Shown: positions 1-7,468 of the stretch, piece after piece
How positions within the stretch are numbered: the stretch's first letter is position 1
Layout of the letters: each line of letters opens with the position of its first letter
Assembly (NCBI GenBank): GCA_025997595.1
Contig: BNUU01000038.1
Span: forward strand, 1-15,234
Length of the DNA stretch: 15,234 bases
Direction: 5' to 3'
From: Spirochaetia bacterium
Lineage (GTDB): Bacteria > Spirochaetota > Spirochaetia > Treponematales > Breznakiellaceae
The notes under the pieces: generated by a model
Databases searched by the model: none
What the model saw: only the letters and a program-made list of their open reading frames with translations
Told to the model about the DNA's origin: nothing
Position numbers and translations under genes: made by a program

Positions 1-346
1 CCGGATATGCCCTTTCCGCAGGGGATGCCACACACATATACAGGAGCCGGCCCATGGCAAAGTTGGAATAGAAATTTTCGGCGTCAAAGGAAAAAACCCC
101 ATAATCGTAAAAAGTATTCTGTCCGGTAAACCTGTCTTCGATGATTAGGGCGATATGGCCCCACCAAAAATAAAGCTCATCCCCGGGACCCATGACGGCC
201 ACCTTCAGGGTAAGATAGTCCCCCCGGCCGCTTTCCCCGGAGTTTCTGCCCTGCGCCCGGACTGGGGCGGGAAAAAAGCCCGCAAGTAAAAAACAGAAAA
301 GCGCCGCAAAGATAAAAGGGCCCCAAAAGGGGCGATGATGAAACAT
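1..346 (-). CDS. DUF4105/Lnb-like membrane acyltransferase, N-terminal part (runs off the left edge)
   Basis: The ATG is at 346-344 and 115 codons are open to the window edge. The first ~31 residues are a signal peptide (hydrophobic run FIFAALFCFLLAGFF, then PVRAQG). The rest (YLTLKVAVMGPGDELYFWWGH..., then YDYGVFSFDAENFYSNFAMG) matches the beginning of the periplasmic domain of the DUF4105/Lnb family. Members in Gram-positives N-acylate lipoproteins; for spirochaetes the role is inferred. Residues Q76 to Y114 are encoded by the left arm of a 118-bp inverted repeat whose other arm lies in the plus-strand gene at 659-1672. That gene carries the missing C-terminal part; joined, the two give about 434 residues. 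No convincing ribosome-binding site is visible. Whether the gene is complete to the left cannot be seen: the copies already differ at position 3 (Pro here, Gln there). Confidence 0.6.
   Translation of the reverse strand, partial: MFHHRPFWGPFIFAALFCFLLAGFFPAPVRAQGRNSGESGRGDYLTLKVAVMGPGDELYFWWGHIALIIEDRFTGQNTFYDYGVFSFDAENFYSNFAMGRLLYMCVASPAERAYP
4..121. repeat. Left arm of a perfect 118-bp inverted repeat
   Basis: Read base by base, 4-121 is the exact reverse complement of 593-710 (coordinates sum to 714). Beyond the inner end (122/592) identity stops. At the outer end position 3 mismatches and positions 2 and 1 match again, so the true outer limit may lie beyond the window. The arm is coding sequence of the Lnb-like gene, not a typical mobile-element terminus. 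Confidence 0.95.
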
Positions 347-440
347 TTGTTTATCATGTACCAAAAAGGGGTAAGCTGACAATAGACTGTTCGGTCGCAG
401 ACACGGAGAAGGGGTACATCCCCGTGTCCGGCAGGGTTGC

Positions 441-592
441 CTAATTTTCCCGCATTTTCAGGGCCACTTCAAGGTTCTGTTTTGCGGTGGCATAATTAGG
501 ATTAATGCGGAGCGCCGTGGTAAGGTCTTCTACGGCCCGGTCATAATCGTCACTTTTGCAATACGCGGTACCGCGGCTGGTATAGGCAACGG
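441..592 (-). pseudogene. C-terminal fragment of a TPR protein
   Basis: Reading leftwards, the frame from about 592 to the TAG at 443-441 encodes one canonical tetratricopeptide repeat (AYTSRGTAY...YDRAVEDLTTALRINPNYA) and a short tail ending KMREN. TPR repeats mediate protein-protein contacts; no more specific role can be read. The upstream part is missing: at 592/593 the frame runs into the inverted-repeat arm, which stays open but encodes arginine-rich sequence unlike a TPR. The stop lies about 94 bp upstream of the Lnb-like ATG at 346 on the same strand, so the natural order was probably TPR gene, then lnb-like gene. The gap (347-440) holds a 7-bp stem (400-406 with 422-428) without a T tract. 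Confidence 0.6.
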
Positions 593-710
593 CAGAATAC
601 TTTTTACGATTATGGGGTTTTTTCCTTTGACGCCGAAAATTTCTATTCCAACTTTGCCATGGGCCGGCTCCTGTATATGTGTGTGGCATCCCCTGCGGAA
701 AGGGCATATC
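593..710. repeat. Right arm of a perfect 118-bp inverted repeat
   Basis: This is the exact reverse complement of 4-121. It encodes residues Q76 to Y114 of the Lnb-like protein in the plus-strand reading. Its left boundary is the point where Lnb-like coding sequence abuts a TPR gene fragment of the opposite strand, so a rearrangement (or assembly) junction lies at 592/593. Confidence 0.95.
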
Positions 711-1672
711 AGGAGTACCGGAGGACCAACCGGGACATTACCCTTTACACCCTGGACCTCTCCCCGGCAAAGCGGGAGGATATTTGGCGTTTTGTGGAGA
801 CAAACGTGCTCCCGGAAAACCGGGAATACCGCTATCATCATTTTAAAACCAACTGCGCCTCCCCAATAATAGACATTATTGACAGGGCTGCCGGCGGCCA
901 GTTTAAGGAAAAATACGGGGAGGCTCCGGGCCGCTTTACCCTGCGGCAGCATGTACGCCGCCACACCTGGTTTGCACCCTTTTCCGACTGGCTCCTCAAC
1001 TTCCTCATGGGCCAGGATATCGACACCCCAATTACCGTCTGGGAGGAGATGTTTCTGCCTGGGGAGGTGGGGGCCCGGATTGCCGATTTCAAATATATCG
1101 ATGATAGGGGCGTTGAACGGAAACTTGTTTCCAATGTGGAGAGCCTGAACCGTGCGGTGAACCGCCCCGTGGTGCTGGATGTTCCCCGCCGCCAGTGGGA
1201 CCGGGAATTGGTCCTGGGCCTTTGCATTGCGGCTTTTTTTATCGGCCTTAACATACTGAGAAGAAAATGCCGGCGGATCGGGGAGCCCCTTTTCGGGATC
1301 GCCCAGGCCGCGTTGGGACTCTTTTTCGGCGCCGCCGGAACGGTGCTTTTTTTCATGACCTTTTTCACCAACCACGATTATACCTGGCACAACAGCAACG
1401 TTCTCTTTATCAACCCCCTGCTCTTTGCGGCGCTCCCCTTGGGTATACTCTATGCCGCCGCCCGTGACCCCGCAAAGCGCCGGCGGCGCGGCCGTTTTTT
1501 GGCATACCTCTGGACCTATGTCTTTATTGCGGGGCTTGTTACCATGGCGATCAAAGTCCTGCCCTTTTTCTACCAGCAAAACCAGGTGACCCAGGCGCTG
1601 GTACTGCCCTTCGCCCTTGTGTTAAGTGTGATTCCTGAAAAGGCGCGGAAATTAATCAACCACAAAAAATAA
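659..1672 (+). CDS. DUF4105/Lnb-like membrane acyltransferase, C-terminal part, 5'-truncated
   Basis: The frame has homologous sequence from 593, inside the inverted repeat, but the first ATG is at 659; signal peptide and first ~75 residues are absent. The periplasmic part contains HHFKTNCASP (Cys66), which matches the conserved Asn-Cys motif of the DUF4105/Lnb N-terminal domain, a Cys-dependent acyl-transfer or peptidase-like domain. From about residue 180 there are about five hydrophobic membrane segments (for example LVLGLCIAAFFIGLNIL, GLFFGAAGTVLFFMTFF, FVFIAGL-type runs), the usual architecture of a periplasmic domain plus C-terminal membrane domain. In Gram-positives Lnb moves an acyl chain between positions on the lipoprotein cysteine; several lipoprotein genes lie nearby, but the role here is inference. 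No ribosome-binding site precedes 659, so expression in this configuration is doubtful. It converges on the next gene with 15 bp between. Confidence 0.75.
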   Translation: MGRLLYMCVASPAERAYQEYRRTNRDITLYTLDLSPAKREDIWRFVETNVLPENREYRYHHFKTNCASPIIDIIDRAAGGQFKEKYGEAPGRFTLRQHVRRHTWFAPFSDWLLNFLMGQDIDTPITVWEEMFLPGEVGARIADFKYIDDRGVERKLVSNVESLNRAVNRPVVLDVPRRQWDRELVLGLCIAAFFIGLNILRRKCRRIGEPLFGIAQAALGLFFGAAGTVLFFMTFFTNHDYTWHNSNVLFINPLLFAALPLGILYAAARDPAKRRRRGRFLAYLWTYVFIAGLVTMAIKVLPFFYQQNQVTQALVLPFALVLSVIPEKARKLINHKK

Positions 1673-1687
1673 AGATGTTCAATAACT

Positions 1688-2392
1688 TCAGTTCTTGAAC
1701 AAATCTAATGCGCCGTTAACCTGCGCGACCTCTGTGCCCGTTTCCTGGTAGACGAACCGGTAGAGCTTTTCCAGGATGGCGGTGATTTTTTCCGCATAGC
1801 TCCGGTCTGTGGCCCAGGAGCCCGCAAGGCCATGGATGGTGGGGGCGGAGCCGTAGCGGACCCAGCGGTACCGGGGGTCCACCAGGTCCTGCTTGAGGGG
1901 CGCGTCGGTGGCATAGGCCTTGAGGTGCTGGATATGGGCCCGTACCCCGATCCGGGGTTCCGGAAAGCGTTCTCCGTTCTGGCCGGGGCCGATGGCGCCC
2001 AGGCCGCAGAAGTTGTTCATGTCCGCCGTAACCAGGTTCCCGTAACGGAGGAAACCCGTTTCCAGGCACATCTGGGCAAAGGCGATGTCGTGGTTTACCC
2101 CTTCGGCATCCGCTTCTTCCCGGTAATAGGCGGCCAGGTTCCCCACAAAGTTTTCTTCCGCTTCGGGATTGATGCTTTCCAGAAAGAGGGCAAGCTTATC
2201 CTGGGGGATCAAGCCCTGTCCCAGAATGCGTTCGGGAACCGGGGGCAGTTCAGGCCGCTCCGGCGGGGCTGGCGTCGTTGTCTGGGGGGGCACCGGCCTG
2301 GTCCGGGCCGCAGGAAGGCCGGCGCAGGAAAAGAACAGGACACCTGAAAAAACTGAGGCGCAAAGCGCCGCTAAAAAGGGTTTTGTATTCAC
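1688..2392 (-). CDS. Glucosaminidase-domain lipoprotein (peptidoglycan hydrolase)
   Basis: This 234-residue protein starts at GTG 2392-2390 with a lipoprotein signal: a hydrophobic run then FFSC, so Cys23 would be lipidated. A Thr/Pro-rich linker (about 30-55) follows, including a C7 tract in the gene. Residues ~80-225 match the FlgJ/endo-beta-N-acetylglucosaminidase fold (glucosaminidase family, PF01832): HDIAFAQMCLETGFLRYGN carries the expected catalytic Glu111, followed by NNFCGLGA, a ...RIGVRAHIQHLKAYA stretch and a GLAGSWATDRSYAEKI end typical of the family. It probably cleaves glycan strands of the wall from the periplasm, anchored to a membrane by lipid. It stands between the convergent Lnb-like gene and the divergent radC. 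Family confidence is high; substrate and partner are unknown. Confidence 0.85.
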   Translation of the reverse strand: MNTKPFLAALCASVFSGVLFFSCAGLPAARTRPVPPQTTTPAPPERPELPPVPERILGQGLIPQDKLALFLESINPEAEENFVGNLAAYYREEADAEGVNHDIAFAQMCLETGFLRYGNLVTADMNNFCGLGAIGPGQNGERFPEPRIGVRAHIQHLKAYATDAPLKQDLVDPRYRWVRYGSAPTIHGLAGSWATDRSYAEKITAILEKLYRFVYQETGTEVAQVNGALDLFKN

Positions 2393-2464
2393 AATGATAT
2401 ATCGGCGGAATTTGAAAAAGATTCATTTTTTTTCATTTTGATTGAAGCGCCTTCCATCCCAATG

Positions 2465-2476
2465 CCCTATATAGGG
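2465..2476 (+). promoter_or_regulatory. CCCTATATAGGG palindrome at the radC start
   Basis: A perfect 12-bp palindrome ends one base before the GTG of radC. It contains a TATATA that could act as a -10 box for a leaderless or nearly leaderless transcript. An ATTGA at 2441-2445 stands 24 bp before the palindrome, the same spacing as at 15123. The same palindrome occurs at 15147-15158, and a one-base variant at 10543-10554. Function (promoter, operator or translation control) is inferred from position only. Confidence 0.5.
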
Positions 2477-2477
2477 T

Positions 2478-3329
2478 GTGAATAATGATATTTATCCCGA
2501 TTTTATCAGACAGCTTGGGACCTCAACCGGGCTGCGGGGCAGCGTCGGACCGGAGGTCTGCGGTTCCCCCCTTGTGGTACGGGACACCGGAGGCCTGGCG
2601 CCGGCCCGCCGCATACAGGATCCTCCCGTGGTTGACCGTCCCCGGGAAAGGCTTTTTCATGAGGGACCGGCGGCCCTCTCGGATCATGAATTGCTGGCGA
2701 TCCTCCTTAATACGGGGATAAAGGGAAAGAATGTCACCGTCCTTGCAAAGGAACTCCTGGAACGGCTCGACCAGGATAAGGACATCCCCCCGGTGGAGGA
2801 ACTTGCCCATATTGATGGGATGGGGGAGTCCAAGGCAAGCGCCGTGGTGGCCATGCTGGAATTCGGCCGTCGGCGCTGGGGTTCCACGGGCCAGAGGATA
2901 CGGCATCCCTCGGATATTTATGGCTTTATCCGGCATCACGCCGACCGGAAGCAGGAGCGCTTCCTCTGCCTTTCCCTGAACGGCGCCCACGAAGTCCTGG
3001 CGGTAAGGATTATCACCATCGGCATCGTGAACCGGACCATGGTCCATCCCCGGGAAGTCTTTGCCGATGCCGTTGTCGACCGGGCCGCCGCGGTCATCGT
3101 GGCCCATAATCACCCTTCGGGGAAGCTTCAGCCCTCCCCGGAGGATGATGAGATCACCAGCCGTCTGAAATCCGCGGCGGATATCCTGGGAATACATTTC
3201 CTGGATCACCTTATCTTTACCAATGCCATCTGGTTTAGTTACCGTCAGAGCGGCAGGCTGGAAACCCTTCCACCCCCTGAAACCTTGGGGCCGGGCCCAA
3301 TAACCGCAAATGAGGGGGACCCGTACTAG
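2478..3329 (+). CDS. radC: RadC family protein (JAMM/MPN+ domain)
   Basis: Residues ~50-130 form the N-terminal helical/HhH part (DRPRERLFHEGPAALSDHELLAILL, then HIDGMGESKASAVVAMLEFGRR). Residues ~140-260 are the JAMM-fold domain with the metal motif HNHPSG at 210-215 and a downstream Asp at 223-224 (PSPEDDE), the RadC/UPF0758 signature. The family was named for DNA repair, but its biochemical role remains unsettled; it is common in mobile elements. The protein is 283 residues against about 225 usual. The first ~45 residues are unlike the family, so the start may lie downstream of GTG 2478; the palindrome next to 2478 is the reason for keeping it. The stop TAG (3327-3329) shares CTAG with the stop of the opposing coiled-coil gene. 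Confidence 0.9.
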   Translation: MNNDIYPDFIRQLGTSTGLRGSVGPEVCGSPLVVRDTGGLAPARRIQDPPVVDRPRERLFHEGPAALSDHELLAILLNTGIKGKNVTVLAKELLERLDQDKDIPPVEELAHIDGMGESKASAVVAMLEFGRRRWGSTGQRIRHPSDIYGFIRHHADRKQERFLCLSLNGAHEVLAVRIITIGIVNRTMVHPREVFADAVVDRAAAVIVAHNHPSGKLQPSPEDDEITSRLKSAADILGIHFLDHLIFTNAIWFSYRQSGRLETLPPPETLGPGPITANEGDPY

Positions 3330-6300
3330 TCCCGGGGGTTGAGTTCCAGGATCAGTTCCACTTCGCCAATCGAGCACTTGAGGGAATTGGCGATTTCCTT
3401 TGCGGTCCAGCCCTGGCGGGCAAGGGTGATGATGTTTTCCCGCACCCCTGGGGAAGGGGCGCCTTTGTTCGGAGTGACCCCTTTGCCCCCTTCATCTTTA
3501 TTAAGGCTGGCGGCCAGCTTGACCTGGTTCTGGGTCTGCTTGTTGAGTTCATTAAGCCGGGTTTCGGTATTGGCAAGCCATTCCCGGGCAACATTCATGT
3601 CCTTGATGCGTTTTTCGATGCCCACAAGGGTTGCGTCCAGGCTGGAAAGTTTCTCGGCGGCGGCTTCGGCCCGTTCGCTCCCGGCGGCGAGGGTTTCGAC
3701 GGAAAGGCGGATGCCCTCCAGCTCCCCGCTCATCCGGTCCAGGTCTTCCCTTACCCTGCGGACATCCTGTTCCGATTCCTGCAGGGCTTTGAAATTGCGG
3801 TCGATACCGTCGGTGGTGGCCTGCAGGGCCTGATTTTTCCGTTCCAGTCGCTGGTACCGCTCTTCGGTCTCCTTGAGGGCGTCCTCCAGGCGGCGTATCT
3901 GGATTTGCACGGCCTGAAGGGTGTCATCGGAGGAAGAAACCTGGACCAGTTTTTCCTCCACCGACTGGGAGGTCTGGAGGAGGCGGTTGAAATCCGCTTC
4001 CATTACTTCGATGCGGTGCTGCTCCCGGAGGAATTTGTTCATCTTGTCGTTTACATCATCCCCCAGGCGCTTGATCCTGACAAATTCGCCTTCCATTTGG
4101 GCCGCTTCGGATTTACGCTGATCCAGCCGGTCTATATCGCCCCGGAGATCCTCGATGCGCCGCTCCAGCTCTGTCCTGAGTTCGTCGGTTTTGTCGAAAA
4201 GTTTGGTCTGGGCGGTAAATTCCCGGATATGCCGTTCCGCTTCCGCCACGGCGGCCTCCAGGGTCTTTGCCTCTTCCCCGGTACGGGAGAAGATTTCCTG
4301 CCGGTAGGTCCCGGCTTCTTCCCGAACCTTTTCAATAGAAGCGCGTACCTGGGCGATCCGTTCGACGCTTTCGTCGATATTTTTCCGGTAACTGTCCAGA
4401 ATACCGGCGGTTTCGCCGCTTCGTTTTTCCACGGTATCGGCTATTTCCCTAAGCTGCTCCTCAAGCTCCCGCTGGTTTTGCTTGAGGGTTTCTGCGGAGG
4501 AAAGGGCGTAGCGGCCGATTTCCACCTTGACGGTGGCTTCGGCGGTCTCCCGGACCTCCTCCAGATCCCGGTCCAGCTGTGTGCGGAAGGCGGAGCGGGT
4601 TTCGTCGGCGCTCTGCATCTCCTCCCGGATTTGCGCTTCAAAGGCGCCGGTTTCGGCCTTGAGATGCTCAAGCTCCGCGATGAGCCGTTCGCTCTGATCG
4701 GCAAGGTTCTTGCGGAGTTCCTCGTTAAAGGCCAGTTCCATCTCCTGCCGGCCCGTTTCACCCGCTGCCGCAATCTCCGCAAGCCGGGCCTCCACCGATT
4801 CCTGCCATTCCGCAAGCCTCCGGTCGATATCGCCGCTCCGTTTGGAAAGATCCGCGAAGAAATCATCCTCAAAGCCCTTGAGTTTTTCCGATACATTATC
4901 GTATGCCCTGTTTTTAAGGCTATTGAGCTCCTGTTCCACCCCGTCGATTTCGGTTTTAAGGGCCGTGACCTGGGTGTTGAACTGGGAGGCAACCGCCTCC
5001 CGGCTGTCGGCGGACTCTTCTTCAAAATGGGTAAAGTCGGAGCGGACCCGTTTTTCCGCCTCCGCCATGATGCGCCGCAGTTCGCCTTCCAGCTGGGCCG
5101 TATCACCGGCCAGGGCTTCCAACTGCCTGAATTCCTCCGACTGGGCCGCCTTGTACTCCTCAAGCCGCGCCCCGGCGGACTCCAAAACCTGCTGTTCCGC
5201 TCCGGCGATGGCGGCGTTCCACTTTTCCCGCTGGGTGGACGCGGCGGTTTCCAGGGCTGCGGCTGCTTCCGCCCAGGATGCGCGCTGCTGCTTCGCGGCG
5301 GCTTCCAGGGACTGCCGCTCTACGGCAGCGGCGGCTTCCAACTCCGCGACAACGCCGGTCAGGGATTCCCGCTGACCGGTCAAGGCGGCATCCAGGGACT
5401 GCCGCTGCGCCTGTACGGCGGCTTCTAATTCCTCGGAGGCGGCGGCCCATTTTTCCTGCTGGGTACTTAAGGCGGTGTCCAGGGACTGCCGCTGTGCGGC
5501 GGCGGCGGCATCCAATTCCTCGGAGGCGGCGGCCCACTTTTCCTGCTGGGCACTTAAGGCGGCGTCCAGGGACTGCCGCTGCGCCTGTGCGGCGGCATCC
5601 AGTTCCGCCGCTGTCTGCGCCCATTTTTCCTGCTGACCGGCCAAAGCGGCGGCCAGGGATTCCTTGTGGACCTGTACGGAAGCTTCCAATTCTGCGGCTG
5701 TTTCCGCCCATTTTTCCTGTTGGGCGGCGAAGACGGCATCCAGTTCTGTGTCAATGCCGGTCCAGGATTCCCGCTGTGACCTGGCCAGGGCATTCAGTTC
5801 CTGGATATCCTTTTTCCATTCGTCCTGGTAGGCCTTCTGTTTTGCTTCGATTTCGCTGGTTTCGTTCTTCCATTCGTCACGGTGGGCCTTGAGCTGTTCC
5901 TGCATTTCCGTGATTCGGGTCTTGGCATTATCCTGTATGGATTTGAGTTTTTCTTCCACCGCAGTTTGGAGCCGCTTGACCCGTTCCTGGGCCTGATCCC
6001 GGAGCTTTACCAGGGCGGCGTCTTCCATTTTATCCGCCCTGAGCCCCGCCTTTTCCACCACCTCCCTGAGGGTCTTGTCTACCAGGGCCATATCCCGCTC
6101 AAGGTTCGCCGCCCGCGCCTCTTCGATCCTGTTCACCGCCTCCCGGTGATCTTCCACCTGGCGTTCGATGGTTTCCGCGTGAACCTCAAGGTCGGAAAGG
6201 GTGGATTTTACCGCGGCGATAAGGGCTTCGGATGTTTCTTCCAGGGCAACGCCGTTCTCCCGCTCAAAGCGGAGTTCAATTTCCCCCAGATCTTTTTCCA

Positions 6301-6739
6301 GGGCGGCAAGGCGGTTCTTTGTTTCGTTTACCTGCTTGCCGGTGTTTTCTACAAAGGAAGATTCTTCCCGGATGCGGCCCATGTTTTCCTGGACCCGGGC
6401 GGTCATTTTTACCAGTTCTTCCAGGGATTTGTCATAGGCGTTAATCCGTTCATCAATTTGGGCCACCGCCGCGGCCTTCTCCGCCAGCTCCTGATCGGTG
6501 ATCTGGAGGTGCTTCATCAATTCCCGTGCGGCCTTTTGTTCCACATCCAGATCGAGGGCATAATTTTTAACATCAACGGCCTTCTGCTCCGCAAAGGCCG
6601 AGAGATCCTCCTTGAGCTTGTCCGCGTACTTGCGTACATTGCTGATTTTTTTGTTGGTCCGGTCAAGCCGCCAAAACATAATCAGAGCCAAGGCGACAAT
6701 GCCGAGGGTTATCAGATTTCCTGCCGTAAATAAGCCCAT
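3326..6739 (-). CDS. Giant membrane-anchored coiled-coil protein with C-terminal HTH-like segment (SpiroCoCo-type)
   Basis: This protein has 1,137 residues. Residues ~5-24 (NLITLGIVALALIMFW) are a single membrane segment. From ~30 to ~1060 the sequence is almost unbroken heptad-rich, Glu/Ala/Lys/Arg-rich coiled coil. Residues 340-455 are four near-perfect 29-residue repeats (QQEKWA..AAELDAA..), decaying to about 520. The last ~40 residues (ITLARQGWTAKEIANSLK, then SIGEVELILEL) resemble a small helix-turn-helix of the kind that ends some bacterial membrane coiled-coil proteins. The layout fits the spirochaetal coiled-coil family that, as I recall, is called SpiroCoCo. A structural or scaffolding role at the inner membrane is likely but inferred. 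It is followed on the same strand, after the gap at 6740-6745, by nothing closer than the HAD gene upstream, whose stop lies 6 bp before this ATG, so the two are probably co-transcribed. Confidence 0.85.
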   Translation of the reverse strand: MGLFTAGNLITLGIVALALIMFWRLDRTNKKISNVRKYADKLKEDLSAFAEQKAVDVKNYALDLDVEQKAARELMKHLQITDQELAEKAAAVAQIDERINAYDKSLEELVKMTARVQENMGRIREESSFVENTGKQVNETKNRLAALEKDLGEIELRFERENGVALEETSEALIAAVKSTLSDLEVHAETIERQVEDHREAVNRIEEARAANLERDMALVDKTLREVVEKAGLRADKMEDAALVKLRDQAQERVKRLQTAVEEKLKSIQDNAKTRITEMQEQLKAHRDEWKNETSEIEAKQKAYQDEWKKDIQELNALARSQRESWTGIDTELDAVFAAQQEKWAETAAELEASVQVHKESLAAALAGQQEKWAQTAAELDAAAQAQRQSLDAALSAQQEKWAAASEELDAAAAAQRQSLDTALSTQQEKWAAASEELEAAVQAQRQSLDAALTGQRESLTGVVAELEAAAAVERQSLEAAAKQQRASWAEAAAALETAASTQREKWNAAIAGAEQQVLESAGARLEEYKAAQSEEFRQLEALAGDTAQLEGELRRIMAEAEKRVRSDFTHFEEESADSREAVASQFNTQVTALKTEIDGVEQELNSLKNRAYDNVSEKLKGFEDDFFADLSKRSGDIDRRLAEWQESVEARLAEIAAAGETGRQEMELAFNEELRKNLADQSERLIAELEHLKAETGAFEAQIREEMQSADETRSAFRTQLDRDLEEVRETAEATVKVEIGRYALSSAETLKQNQRELEEQLREIADTVEKRSGETAGILDSYRKNIDESVERIAQVRASIEKVREEAGTYRQEIFSRTGEEAKTLEAAVAEAERHIREFTAQTKLFDKTDELRTELERRIEDLRGDIDRLDQRKSEAAQMEGEFVRIKRLGDDVNDKMNKFLREQHRIEVMEADFNRLLQTSQSVEEKLVQVSSSDDTLQAVQIQIRRLEDALKETEERYQRLERKNQALQATTDGIDRNFKALQESEQDVRRVREDLDRMSGELEGIRLSVETLAAGSERAEAAAEKLSSLDATLVGIEKRIKDMNVAREWLANTETRLNELNKQTQNQVKLAASLNKDEGGKGVTPNKGAPSPGVRENIITLARQGWTAKEIANSLKCSIGEVELILELNPRD
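5375..5722 (-). repeat. Four tandem 87-bp coding repeats in the coiled-coil gene
   Basis: The marker TTTTCCTG(C/T)T recurs on the plus strand at 5451, 5538, 5625 and 5712, exactly 87 bp apart. Each unit encodes 29 residues starting QQEKW. Units two and three (counting from the N-terminus) and their neighbour are the most alike (QRQSLDAALS, AQRQSLDTALS). Twenty-nine residues equal four heptads plus one residue, so each unit adds a skip to the coiled coil. More diverged units continue to about 5180. Confidence 0.85.
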
Positions 6740-6745
6740 TTGCCC

Positions 6746-7444
6746 CTAGCTTAACACATATTTGCCTAATTGGCGATAGTCATGGAAGATAAACTCTGCC
6801 TGGGCGCGGCCTTTTTTTTGCAGGAGTCCCCTCAGGGGGTGACAGATCAGGGCGGCCTTCATCCCCGCTTTTTTTGCCCCCAAAATGTCGTAGGACACAC
6901 TGTTCCCCACATAGAGCAGCCGCTCGTTTTTCACACCCATGGCACGGGCAAGTTCCTCAAAGGACTCCGAGGCCGGTTTCAGCCGCCCCGTCCGTTCGGA
7001 GCAGCAGACCGCATCCCAAATGCCCCCCAGTCCCAGGTACTCAAGCTTTTGTTCCGGGGGAAAGTCCGAAAGAAGCCCCAGCTTGAGCCCCCCGCCGCGG
7101 ATGGCCCTCAATGTTTCCCCCACATGGGGAAAGGGCCGTATGTTTTTGAAGAGGGGCTCCCAGCCCCGGTAGATGAGCCTTTCGGTCCGTTCTTTAATGA
7201 AGGCCCCGTCCTTTTTGAGAAAGGCCCCCATGTGCCGCGCCTGGGCATCGTAGAAATCCTCCCCGGGAGCGGCTGTCGGCGCAGCCCTGCCCGGAATTTT
7301 CCCCCGCAGCACATCACGGGCCCGTCCAAAGGCCCAAAGGAGGGGGAACTCCTTCAGTATAAAGGGAATAAGCCTTAGGTTAAGGCGGTAGTTTGGGTAA
7401 AGGGTGCCGTCCAGATCAAAGGCAATGCCGTCAATGTTTTTCAT
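6746..7444 (-). CDS. HAD-family hydrolase (phosphatase-like)
   Basis: This 232-residue protein carries all four haloacid dehalogenase motifs: DLDGT at 10-14 (nucleophile Asp10, general acid Asp12), Ser126 in GLLSD, Lys156 in GRLKP, and YVGNSVSYDILGAKKAG with Asp186. A cap region lies between motifs I and II, fitting subfamily I hydrolases such as phosphoglycolate or small-metabolite phosphatases; the substrate cannot be told. The frame is open upstream to 7690, but that part is repeat sequence with no HAD resemblance, so I start at ATG 7444 (MKNIDGIAFDLDGT); ATG 7456 (MIKV) is the alternative. An AAAGGT lies only 2-3 bases before 7444. A hairpin with a T8 tail ends about 20-30 bp before the start. 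The stop is 6 bp upstream of the coiled-coil ATG. Confidence 0.9.
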   Translation of the reverse strand: MKNIDGIAFDLDGTLYPNYRLNLRLIPFILKEFPLLWAFGRARDVLRGKIPGRAAPTAAPGEDFYDAQARHMGAFLKKDGAFIKERTERLIYRGWEPLFKNIRPFPHVGETLRAIRGGGLKLGLLSDFPPEQKLEYLGLGGIWDAVCCSERTGRLKPASESFEELARAMGVKNERLLYVGNSVSYDILGAKKAGMKAALICHPLRGLLQKKGRAQAEFIFHDYRQLGKYVLS

Positions 7445-7468
7445 TACCTTTATCATAAATAAATTTGT

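Noticed and set aside
400..428. Hairpin between the TPR fragment and the Lnb-like start as a terminator
   Set aside because: The stem is only 7 bp with an internal bulge region and no T tract follows on either strand.
530..1579. Long open frame on the minus strand opposite the Lnb-like gene
   Set aside because: It has no recognisable domain and opposes a frame with signature motifs and membrane segments; it is a GC-rich shadow.
2284..2290. G7 tract in the linker of the glucosaminidase gene as a phase-variable site
   Set aside because: The frame is intact across it and the tract only encodes part of a Pro/Thr-rich linker; seven bases is a common length in this window.
3905..5428. Long plus-strand open frame of about 507 codons opposite the coiled-coil gene
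   Set aside because: It arises from the biased codon use of the repetitive coiled-coil gene on the other strand (Phe/Leu/Gly-rich translation, no motif).
5375..5722. Regular 87-bp repeats as a CRISPR array
   Set aside because: There are no unique spacers; the units are contiguous, in frame and encode heptad sequence of a long coiled coil.
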